Origin: Gordionus sp. m RMFG-2023
Taxonomy: Eukaryota; Nematomorpha; Gordioida; Chordodea; Parachordodidae
Length of the DNA stretch: 64,000 nucleotides
Direction: 5' to 3'
Assembly (NCBI RefSeq): GCF_954871325.1
Contig: NC_088779.1
Location: forward strand, 10,418,846 to 10,482,845
Below are positions 1 through 11,100 of this stretch, piece after piece (the first letter of the stretch is position 1; every line of letters starts with the position of its first letter). The notes beneath the pieces were generated by a model. It searched no databases. It was not told where the DNA came from and saw nothing but the letters and a program-made list of their open reading frames with translations. A program made the position numbers and the translations under genes.

Positions 1-444
1 TACAATTTCACCATTAATTTTTATGTTTCAATTTATCGAAAATATCCATGAAAACGGGTATTTTGCAACGTCTTATTTTTGGATATCCATCTTTTAATAT
101 TATTCGTTCGAACATTGATATAATCTTCCTTAGTAATAACAAGTTTAAAAATCGCCCGAATCTCGGTCACTTAACCGGGTATTTTTTTAAAAAATATTAA
201 AATTTGATTTGTTTAGTTTGCAATAGAGAAATTTTTTTGTTCCTTTGCATTGTTCATAAAATATCTTACCTTGAGTATTGTAATTTAAATTTAATACTTA
301 AAAAAAATTATTATATCATGATTTTGATAATATAAAATTTTAATTTGTAATCTCATCTCACCTTATCTTTCTTTGTCTTATAAAGATAAAAAATTTAAAA
401 AATAATGTAATGAAACCTATATAAGGTGAGGCATCACATTTAGG
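1..444. other. AT-rich non-coding sequence
   Basis: No open frame with protein-like composition and no RNA gene is visible here. The stretch lies upstream of the first recognisable Cbl exon and may be a Cbl intron, since the exons coding for the N-terminal Cbl helices were not found in the window. Confidence 0.4.
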
Positions 445-1710
445 CAGGGTTGTGCATTTGACCGGTCAAATATGGACAAATACGTTCAAATATGGTCAAA
501 TTCAAATAAATGTTTATTAAGACATAATTTTATCTTATATATAATAGTAAAAAAAGCTCTCCTTGGCAATGTCTTGTTCTAATTTATATTCAATATTATA
601 ATTTTCTTTAATATTTTATCAATTTTAGGTTATGATATACTCTTATCAATTTTCTGATTATCGAGATCTTCAATTTATTTTCTCTATCAATATTACCTCA
701 AACAGACCAATTTCTTTCTGGAAATGATGTATAACTAGGAATTGTTATTAAAATATTAGACCCTTCTCTTAATATTTAAGGTGAGCAGAGCCCAACAACT
801 TGAGCCCGAGAGCGGAGTTTTTTATGAAAGTTACTGCCTTCCATATATTTTGGCTATTAAATATACCGCCGCTTGTACTTCTGAAATTTATGATATCACT
901 GAAATTTTGAAATCACCAAAAATGAATAATTCTAGGTATTATATCACATGCTTCATCAAACTTACTACTAATAAGATCCCCTTATATTGAAGTTCTAATA
1001 AATAATCAGCAGTATGAGCACATATATTTGGATTGTTTTTTCTTTTTCAAACATATCTTTAATTTTTTTTTCAGGTAGGGAAATAAAATCATGCATAGTT
1101 TTATGTGTTTTCCAAATTAAGCATTCGTTTATTACATGGGCCTCCCTTTGCACTTAATAGCTAAATGCTTATAAATAGTTTAAAATTTAAATTTTTCGTC
1201 CAAAGTATTTCTTTATTTAGTATATTATTGGTAATTTCTTTCGGACAAGTATCCAACTTCTTCAACAGCTGCTTTCAGAGCTTTCTTGCATATTTGTATT
1301 TGCTCCTTATATTTTATTGACGATACCCATCTTGTTTGAATTATTGTACATATTATATAAATTAGCAATTAGTAATTTTCTCAAACCATGCTTTAGCAAA
1401 ATTATTATATTTATTTATATATTGAGATCCAATCAAATTAATAATGAGAAAAATATTTTATTTTTATATTTCAAAATGAAATTCTAATATTTTAATATGA
1501 AAATAAAATTATAATTAAATCGATGCCTTGATGATACAAATATATTTTTAAATAAATTGTAACCTAATGATAAACTTGCTTTAAATACATTAGTTAATTA
1601 AATCAATATATTTATTCACCAAAAACATTTTAGTGTATTTGACCGTATTTGACCAGGTTAAATACTCCTTCGGTCAATTTACCGGTCAATTTACCAACTC
1701 GCCAATCCCG
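445..1710. mobile_element. Degenerate hAT-like element with 8-bp target duplication
   Basis: The left end starts CAGGGTTGTGCA, followed by TTGACCGGTCAAATATGG. The right end carries GGTCAATTTACCGGTCAA and finishes CCAATCCCG. These are imperfect inverted ends typical of hAT transposons. The flanks are catttagg (437-444) and cgtttagg (1711-1718), an 8-bp duplication with one mismatch. Subterminal GACC/GGTC repeats occur at both ends. The 1.27-kb interior is AT-rich and contains no intact transposase, so this is a decayed or non-autonomous copy. It lies upstream of the visible Cbl exons, possibly in a Cbl intron. Confidence 0.72.
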
Positions 1711-1761
1711 CGTTTAGGTTAAAATAGGTATTTATAATGCGATTTATGAAGGGTATATTAG

Positions 1762-1868
1762 AGCCTAAAAATTTAATATTCCCCGAAATTTATAAGCCCG
1801 ATCCTGGCCCCAAATATTTTTAAAATTTTAGGCCCTTAGCCTGGTTTCTGGCCGTGTTTTAGGGCTCA
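1762..1868. repeat. Short GC-rich inverted-repeat segment
   Basis: A block of about 105 bp begins GAGCCTAAAA and ends TTTTAGGGCTC, so its ends are near inverted repeats. Inside are several GGCCC/GGGCC-type words that stand out in this AT-rich sequence. It resembles a small MITE. No clear target duplication was seen. Confidence 0.4.
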
Positions 1869-2383
1869 AAGGGATGGATGAATCCAAAAGGGCCAACAAT
1901 ATTTATTTAAGATATGTAATATGAGAGTTGTTAAAATTTTTTTTTCAAATGTATTTACTAGGTACATGGGATACAAATTAGGCACTTTTATAAAAATGTT
2001 TCTAGATGAGTTAACGGACTTCAGATATTATGGATATGCGAATTGTTTTAAGGTGCAAAGGACGTCTCATTTGATCCCCTCCCACTTTACTTCTCCTAAA
2101 TTAAACTTATTAATTATGTTTTAGCAAAAATATATCTAATGTATCCCAAAATCAATTACCTTAATCATCATTTCATATAAATTGAACTTATTTTTTTGGG
2201 TTGTGTTCGCTTATTTCAGATATGCGTTTTTACAACAAAAAATTGCGAATAAGCTAAGATGACCACTAATTAATATAATATTCATTATGATTAAAGAGAA
2301 GACCTAAATTTCATAATAAGATAAAATCAACCACAGGTTTTTATATTAAATTGAAATTATTTTATAAAAAAAAAGAATTATAG

Positions 2384-5300
2384 TCCCTTGGAAACAATTC
2401 CTTCAAGAATTAAACAAACACCATCCTATTTCATCCGAAATTGAAGCCACCGCACTTAAAACTACTATTGACTTAAGCTGCAATGACTACATATCCATAT
2501 TCGAATTCGATGTTTTTACTCGGTATTAATAAACAATCTTAATTTATAAAAATTTATTAAGACATACTTCTTATTGTTACGAATCCGAATCAGCTGTGAT
2601 TTCGTTAGCGATTAATTTTGCAATGCTTGAGCAAAGCGCACTATAAATGGAGCGCTAAGTTTAAGGACCATAAATTCCTCAACATAAAAGAAAATTTCTT
2701 ATCCTAATTCATTTTCTGAGAATTTTCAGAACGGGTTAATTGATGGTCGGGAATAACCATATTTCTGATATTAGTAATTTATTTATAGTTTTTTTAACAA
2801 TCGTGTAAGCGGCTTAATTTGAACCGATTTTTAAAAGCGTCTATTTTATCCAGAAAAATATTACACAAACCTGAAGATTTTGGTTATAGATTGTACAGGT
2901 TTGAACATTTATTCACGCAATCTCTAGGTTTAGGCGATATTTTTCTGGCTAAAATATTGAGTTAGCCGTTTTTAAAAATCCAATCAAATCGAGCCGTTTA
3001 ACAACACTAGTCGCGAGTGATTTTTTCTTCTTTAATGTCGAATTGCTGCACTATAAATCAGATTTTGAAAAAAACTCACGATGAAAAAATAAGATTTTTT
3101 GAGCAAAATTTGTAAATTTTATGCTTAAAAAATATTTTCTAGATGAATTCAAGAATCAGAATCTGATATAAATATTATTGCGATTCCTCCCCCCTTCCCC
3201 TTTTTTAAATTATTTGTTCAGTTAAAAGTTGATGAAAAATTATAAATAACAATGAATATCGTTTTCTCCAACGCACAATCAACGCAGTCTTTTTCAACCC
3301 TGGATGAGTCTTTTACATAATTGGAAATTGTTGGCGGTGACGCATCCGGGCTACATGGCCTTCTTGACTTACGAAGAAGTGAAAGATAGATTGACTTGCC
3401 ATATAAACAGACCCGGCAGGTATTTTCTACTATCTTTTTTTGTTATCTTACGTTTATCGATCACTCTTGCTTAAAAAAACAAATTATGTAAATGTATTCT
3501 TTATAGAAATTTGCCGGATATTGCAAAACCGGTATTGAACCGACTCCGAATAAAGTATTTCATATTAACATATTCTATTTATTTTTATTTAAAAAGTTAC
3601 GTGTTTCGTTTGAGCTGCACCAGACTTGGCCAATGGGCCATAGGCTACGTGACGAAAGATGGAAAAATATTGCAAACTATCCTTCAAAATATGTCGTTGT
3701 GTCAAGCACTACACGAGGGCTATCAACAAGGATTGTATAAATGCGAAAATACTTAATAAAATATTTAAATTTATACTTTTAATCATTCTCTTTTTTGTAA
3801 GGAATATAGATGGTTAATAGCTAAAAATCGGCTTATTCGACCTAATTTTACCGATTAAATAGCCAAATAAAAATCCTTGAAGCATTGAGGCGCAATTTTT
3901 ACTTTCTTCAAAATTAAACTATAAATTTAAAAAAAGCCCGAATTGATATATCATAATGTTCCCTACATACAATCATATGGTTTTCAAGTAGTGTTGTAAA
4001 ATGAATTCCTTTAAAAAAAATAGAACAGTTGCGCAATTAAATAAAATAATTAATATTTTTCTGATAATAGATTTTATTTTTTTAAAAATAGGATTAGCTA
4101 CTATTAATATTATAATTGTCTATTTCTTGATTAATTGTAGGCATTGATTTACAAAAGAGGATATAAAAATACCTGTTAGCGGTGCCACATTGAAATTCAT
4201 AATAATTTTCTATTTCAAAAAAAAGCTATTTATATCCCGACGGCCAAATGGATCAAGATGAAATTATCCGTATACCTCTAACTACTAATCATTCTTCCAC
4301 TCTTTCCGTCTCCGATCATAGCATAGGCTCAAACATTACGCCAATTAATCAGGATAAAACCCGCAAAACATCGAAACCGACCAAACCTCATCGTAAAATT
4401 CAACGCTTGAACGCCCTTTTGCAACAAACTCTACAAGAAAATATAAATTTTATTGAGGCCAGAGGAGAAGGAAGGTTTCAAGTTAGTAAAGAACAATACG
4501 AGATTTATTGTCAGGCTGGAACTACTTATCAAAGTTGCAAGATCTGTTCAGAGAACGATAAAGATGTCAAGGTAGAACCATGTGGACATTTGCTGTGTAA
4601 ACCATGTTTGAGAAATTGGCAGGTTTGGTACAAATTAATATTTTTTATTTTACCTTGCATGTTTATCATTTTAATATTAACTTTTAGCCACGGGGAATAT
4701 ATAATAACCTAAAAAATTGTTCAACTTCGCCGTTCAAATTAAAATGCTACCGTCACCTACACTTAAAACTAAAAAACAATTATTTTTGAGTATACAAAAA
4801 CATAAATCAAAATCTATCTTAAAAAAAAATTGAATATCCAAAATTAAAACAAAAAAAAGTATATAGGCTGTGTCCTGGCTATAACTAATTTTGATATTTA
4901 TAGGCTAATAAACAGCTTTTAACTTGGGGTTTATAGTCAAAACAATTGGTATCTTAATTTAAATTGTTTCTATATAGTATTTTATAATTATGTAATTTAA
5001 CATCTAATATTATGCAATTATATTGACCTCAATAATATAATATTAAATGTAGGAAAGTTATAATATTGTATTACAAATATAATATTCAAAACCTTTTAAA
5101 ATATATATAAAATATATTTTTTTAAGTATTAGGTAGCATTGTTATTTTTCGTATTTTTTTCGCGTCTTTTAGTTTTACCTTTTAGTAAAAGCTATATAGC
5201 CGAATTTTTTTAATAAATGAGTCGAACCAGAACTCGGACATAAAGATTATATTATTTTTTTTTATATAAGTATGAGCATTTACCTTTTAAAATATAATGT

Positions 5301-7372
5301 GATTGCCCTTTCATAGATTTAACCAGAACTTTAAAAATTTCGCAATTTGTGAAATTTTCACCTTGAAGGATTTTTTATGCATAGAAATTACAAAATATTT
5401 ACTTATAAAATATTTTTTAAAGAGATTTTGGCATTTTTAGGTAAATTTGATCAAAAATCTGTTCTTCAAAAAAAAACTTCAAAGATTTTTGCTCAAACAT
5501 TTTTTTTTCAAACTCTGGATTTAATTAAATAATAATATATTATTTATCAAAGAATCAATGAATTTAGGGGCAGATGAGAATGCGATATCAATAATAATTA
5601 ATTTTTTTTTTAGGATTTCCTTAATAAATATTCATTGTATGCTTCTAACAAATATTCGGAATTCTAATAATTTTTTTTATTCGATATTCTCGAATATTAT
5701 TTCGAATGGTGATGGTAAATTCCAATTATAATCTTTAATTATCATTATTTGAATGCACGAAATATTTTATTCCTAAATTCTGAATACCCTCTTATTATTA
5801 ACATATACTTTCTAGGAATCGGAAGGAGGTATTAATTGCCCCTTCTGCAGGTCCGAGATCAAGGGAACCCAGGATATAGTGGTGGACCCTTTCCAAGAAG
5901 AGCGAAACCCCAGTCATTTCGATAAATTTAACGAAAGCCACCTCAAATTACCATTGATCGATATTTGTAAATCACCCAATAATAAGGACACTACGCGTTC
6001 GAGAGTTAATGAGCCCACTACTTCTTACGTTAATCTTAATGGGGAATCTAGAACCAATGATATTCAATCTTCGGATGAAATTAGCGAAAATATTGTTAAT
6101 AATGGTAGTATAGAAACCGAGGAAGAAGAAGCATGGGACGCGGATAAGAGTCAGATCCACGAGTTGTCCATTTTTTTCTCGCCGAATAATTTGCATTATA
6201 ACCAGGTTTTTAAACAAACTTTTTTTTATTCCGAATTCATTTCAAATAATAAAATTAAAAACTTAAGAAATAAAATATTTTGTTGCTTTATTATAAATTT
6301 TTCTTTTAATGTTTCTAAAATTTTTTTTGGTACTATCCCTAATTCTTTTGATTCGCTTAAGTATTTTTTTTTCCTAGAGGAGAAAATACACTCCCTCGCC
6401 TGATCAATCTCCGATTCCATGTTCGCTCAATAAAATCCATATCAAACAAAATCCACCTGAATTGCCTCCTAGATTTAAAGGTGTAAATGATTCGAATATT
6501 TATCCACGGCGCACTGAAGCCTTAGTGTAAAATTAATAATAAATAATACTATTTATTTTTTAAAAATAAAATTACGATCAATGTATTTCATCGAATCTTA
6601 AAATCATATTTTAATCTAAATATAGATCCTCTCAGTCAATGGATACGATACAGCATGAAAAACCACAATTTTATTCATTTAAACAAAGTAATAAATTGAA
6701 TTTTTATTGGTTCATACCTTATGAAGTTGGGTGGTTGGTATAGTAGCTTAAATTCTAAACCTTTGTTAGTTAAATATTACAAATGCCAAAAAAATGCATT
6801 TTTATAATCTCTCATTTCAATTTTAAATTTACGCCTCATCTCTCCCAGATATACTAACGTTTTTAAAATATTCAATTTTTGCCTCCAAAGGTCGAAAACA
6901 ATACCCTTGTTCTAAATCTACCACCTCCCCTTCCAAAAAATGCTTGTTTGGAATTTCGGTTAAAAGTGGCAAAATTGTCATCTTAAACCGCGAAGATTTA
7001 ATAACCGTAAATCGTATCAAGGATGCTAACCATTCGGATATAATTATTCGCCACTCAAAATCAAAATCTCTGGAACCTTCAGATTTTCAAGATTTACGAA
7101 ATCACCAATCTACGAATTTTCAAACAACCGACCTTGATAATGATATAAATGATCATAAGCTGCCTCATAACAATTCTAGCGAAGGTGCCGAAAATAAACG
7201 CTCATATCAAAATCAAGGCGATCTCGAAGAATTAGTGAGTCAGCAGAATGCCAGCATCTCACATCAAGACCTATCCCCTAATTTATTTTCTCCTCTGTTA
7301 CCGTCTGCCTTACCTTCACCAATTAAGCCAGAGTGTCTGGTAGATTATAAAAAGCAATCCTTCATTTTTTGA
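2384..7372 (+). CDS. CBL: Cbl-family E3 ubiquitin-protein ligase (3' exons)
   Basis: Cbl binds phosphorylated tyrosine kinases and ubiquitinates them, ending signalling. Proposed exons, all GT-AG and in frame: 2384-2522, 3288-3419, 3597-3734, 4226-4622, 5816-6205, 6378-6480, 6891-7372 (stop). The first ends the 4-helix region and holds the EF-hand ([14 protein letters not shown], calcium ligands kept). The next two give the SH2-like domain ([34 protein letters not shown]). Exon four holds the linker helix with both regulatory tyrosines (KEQYEIYC) and the first RING half ([18 protein letters not shown]). Exon five gives the second half ([11 protein letters not shown]). Unusual: about 60 extra residues, Ser/Thr/Asn/Lys-rich, between the SH2 part (YPDG) and the linker helix. 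The tail is short, with one PELPPR site fitting the PxxxPR SH3 motif, an acidic stretch, and no UBA domain recognised. Exons for the N-terminal helices were not found in the window. The last two junctions are less certain than the core. Confidence 0.93.
2788..3013. repeat. MITE-like repeat, copy 1 (TGTTAAACGGCTC family)
   Basis: This lies in a Cbl intron. The right end reads GAGCCGTTTAACAACACT; the left has the inverted counterpart in degraded form. Inside are GATTTTGG and a TTAGCC word preceding TTTTTAAAA. The same order of words recurs at about 21.19-21.39 kb and 56.10-56.30 kb, defining a dispersed short inverted-repeat family of about 200 bp. The left boundary is approximate. Confidence 0.6.
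5340..5520 (+). repeat. Dispersed AT-rich repeat, copy 1
   Basis: Inside a Cbl intron. The words TTTACTTATA, then TTTTTAAA, GGAATTTTTAGG-like, and TTCAAAGATTTT occur in the same order and orientation at about 62.77-62.95 kb. Spacing is similar between the copies. No ends or coding content were identified. Confidence 0.5.
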
Positions 7373-8138
7373 AATTCCTATTTATTTTACGTAGAATTAT
7401 TATAAATAGTTAGTAATGGAATAATCCTTAATTAAAATAATTATTGATATAGGGAATTTAAGAATCGCTTATCATTTTTAAATTTAAAAGTCCTTTACAA
7501 ATCTCGCATATAATTAAATATAAATTAAAATACCTTAATTATATCTTAAAGCTTTTAACAGTTTGAATCTGAATTTACATTTTTTATATAACAAATTAAA
7601 AATAATATATTTTATAAAATTGTGATATATTATGATTATACTTATTTTATATTAGAAACGACTCTTTCTTTTATATAGATATATAATAAATATTTTTTTT
7701 ACAAAAATAGGTAAAACTCAGAGGTTTAAAATTTTTTTTAAAATGAATTAAAAGTTTGCTAATTTCGTATCTTAAGATAAATAAAACTAGATTTTCCAAT
7801 TTGTAAAGCTTTTATATTTGATTTTTTTCTTCAGTTCTAAGGTTATTTTGTAAGCCTACGTCAAAGGAAATTATTTCTTGAGCAGGTATAAATTATTTTT
7901 AAATAATTGAAGTCAATGTCATTGGCTGTATTAGATACAATTGAAAGACATTTCTTCTAAATATTTTTCTATGGTGGATTTAAATGAATGCACACTTTTT
8001 AAATAATGAATCGTCAAGTTAAGGTTAGTATAAAATGTAATTTGGCTTATGTATAATTTCTTCCAAAGAGTAACCATAAATTTAAAAGCGGAAAAATCGG
8101 ATATCAAAAACAGAAAACATGATAAAAAAATTGATAAT
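7373..8138. other. Convergent intergenic region between Cbl and the acyltransferase
   Basis: 766 bp separate the two stop codons, so the genes converge tail to tail. A possible Cbl poly(A) signal AATAAA lies near 7686. On the other strand an AATAAA overlaps the TAA stop of the acyltransferase. Nothing else is recognisable. Confidence 0.6.
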
Positions 8139-11100
8139 TTATTTTTTTTGTATATCGGATTTTGATGACAAAATTCCTAATAAATCATGCATCGAGGATT
8201 GAAAATTTTTGTTTAAACGATCGTTCATCTCCCTTCTTTGAGTGGCATTAACCTTCGAAGAACTTAGAGATATAGCATAATTTATAGCTTCTTTCCTGGG
8301 ATTATAACAGAAGCCGTAACTTTTGTAGTCGTTGACGTTAGCTGGTCCGTAAAACATGAATGAATCATGGGAGTTCGATACCTTATCATTTTTTTAAAAA
8401 TAAATGGAGTTTATAGAAAACAGAAAAGTTATTAACCTCGAGACTCGTATAATATTATTTTGTCTAAAATCTGCAAAATCTAACCGTTTAACAACCCAGA
8501 AAAATACGAGGGTTCCAGGTTCACATCCCTGTTTTATAACAGCTTCGTTCCAGTTTAAATTAATTCATATCTGTTCTTTCCAGTTAATCTTTGATTTTTT
8601 TAAAATTTATCAGTTTTACATATTTTTTTAATTGACCAATAATAAACTCATAAAAAATTTAAGTTGAATTTATTTTGTAATTATTATAAAACTTGAATAA
8701 CAAATAACGAAATCCATACTTTAAATATATTAAAAAAATAACCGTTCATACGTATTTTTAACCGTTTGATTTTCTCCAGAGTTATTAAAGTAGCGCGCTA
8801 ACTTTTTTGGTAGCTAATAGCTAAACTTTTTTTGAAAGTTTAAAAAATATAATGAAGGTTAGTATAAACAATAAAAATTTATATACAATATCATAATTAA
8901 TTATAATTTTTATGATTTATTATATAATTTTGAAATTGAAATATAATTTCAATTTGTAATTTATATTTTCATTTGTATTATAAACCTAAATCACATGTTA
9001 ATAATTTAAAATGTCATCGCCTATGGATATCCAAATCGTTGAAAGTGATTCAGAAAATGATATTAATATAGAAGATACTAGAGAAGAAAATGTTCTTAAT
9101 AGCTATAATACAAATTTCCCATTCCCTAGATTTGAAAATTTATTAAAATAAATATATAACCAAAACTGGTTTCAAATTTATTTGTTTAAAATGTAAAAAA
9201 AAATATTTCCTCAAATCAATCATAAGTTATATAACCCTAAGAAACACCTAAAGGTAAATTGTCATTTTTACATTCCAATAATATATAAGACTGTTCATGA
9301 GTTTTAAGGAAATGGAGAAACATCTAAATAATTTTGGTATAGGTGACTCTACATCCAAAAAGATTAATTCAATTCAAACCAAATTAATTAATAATGCAAA
9401 TGACAATATTTCTCAGAAATTGGCTGATAAAGTTATTGTTGATTTTATAATTTATACTATACAGTTCAGCCAATGTCCTTAGTTGATAATCCATCATCTA
9501 CCATGATGATTAAAACTCTATCTCCTGGTACAACAATTATATGCCGCCAGACACTAATGAATAAAATAGCAGATAACTTTAAAATGATGAAAGATGCTCT
9601 AATAGTAGAGTTATCAGAGATATCATATATATGTACCATGGGAGATAGTTGGGCACATAACAGAAGGTAAAAACTTATTTATATTTATAAATTAATCTGA
9701 TTAGCTTATTTGGGAATCACAGGCCATTGGTTAGACCCTAGGACTTTAAAAAGAAGATCTGTGGCATTAGCCCTCAAAATGATAATAGGACGCCAGACAT
9801 ACGATGTACTTGCAAATAAAATTATTGAAATCTATCTTATATTAAAATTATGTATATAAGATTAAATACGCCCTTACCCTCAAGTGCTAGTGTCGAGAGA
9901 TTATTTAGTAAATCAAACCTTATACTTTCTGATCGTCGCTCTAGACTTGGGGATGATAATATTGAAATGATTTTATTAAAATGCAACAAATTACCATAAA
10001 TATTTATTTTTATTACATAAATTTTTTTATAATCAAAACTAACTATATTTTAATATTTATAAATGTTGATTTTTATATATTTACTATACAATAACATTAT
10101 AAGCAAAAAATAAAAAATTTGTTTGTAAATTTTTTTTATAAAAAGTAGCTGAAGCTACTTTTAAAAAATAGTAGCTAATAACGAGCTACTTTTTTTGACA
10201 AATAGCGGTAGCGCGCTACTTTTAAAAGTAGCGTTTAACAACTCTGATTTTCTCCTTTTGAGATTTTATTTTAACGGTTCTGTTATAGTTAAGATAAGAA
10301 AATTTTTAACAGTTTATCGGTTCTACTCTGTTTACCCGAAACTAAAAAAAAGAGGACCCGGAAATTTGAACCGGTTCCTAGGGTTATGGTCTCGGTTTTG
10401 AAGAATTTAAGCACTAGAACCACGTTTCCAGCTTTGGAAATTTTATAAGGGATGTTCCGATTCCATAAGTTAAGAAAAAATTCTTGCCGGTTAAGAGATA
10501 CTTTTCAAAGGTGTCTAAATACCGATACTGACACATGAAGAATTTTCTTAACCCTATTCCAAAACAGATTGAACCCTGTAATTATAAATTCAATCAAATT
10601 ATCCTAAAATATTTTCAAAATAATCATTTTTATTTTTTTAAAATAAACTTGACTGGTAGACAACGAAAAATATCGACTTTTTGAATAGGCAATGTCTGTA
10701 AATATTTCTAAAAGTCTTCCATGAAATTTTTCAGCGCCGGGCATGGATGCTGATATTATTTTTAAGCCTAATAAATGTCTATCGACGCCTTGACCATCCA
10801 TTGCCTACATAATTTGTTTTTTAAAGGAAATTAATCGTAAATATTGAAGTATGGATGATTTCTGGGTCTAATTCGAGAGAAGAAAAAAACTAGCTCTCAA
10901 ATGGTATGCTGTATATAAATAAAAATATTAATATTTTTTTTTTCAGCATTATAATTTAGGAAAAATATTATATTTCAATTTGAAACTTCTTTAGCTAGAC
11001 TGGAGTGCTTTTCCAGAGCTTTTTTTAGTAACGGGTAAAGTTCATCATTCTTATTATTCTCGTAATCTTGTGATTCATTTATCGAATGATAATTAACGAA

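Noticed and set aside
1921-2124. 67-residue + strand open frame upstream of the first Cbl exon
   Set aside because: No similarity to the Cbl N-terminal helices that should precede the exon at 2384, and no fitting splice donor.
5972-7020. Minus-strand open frames overlapping the Cbl tail exons
   Set aside because: Antisense to splice-supported Cbl exons; no recognisable motif.
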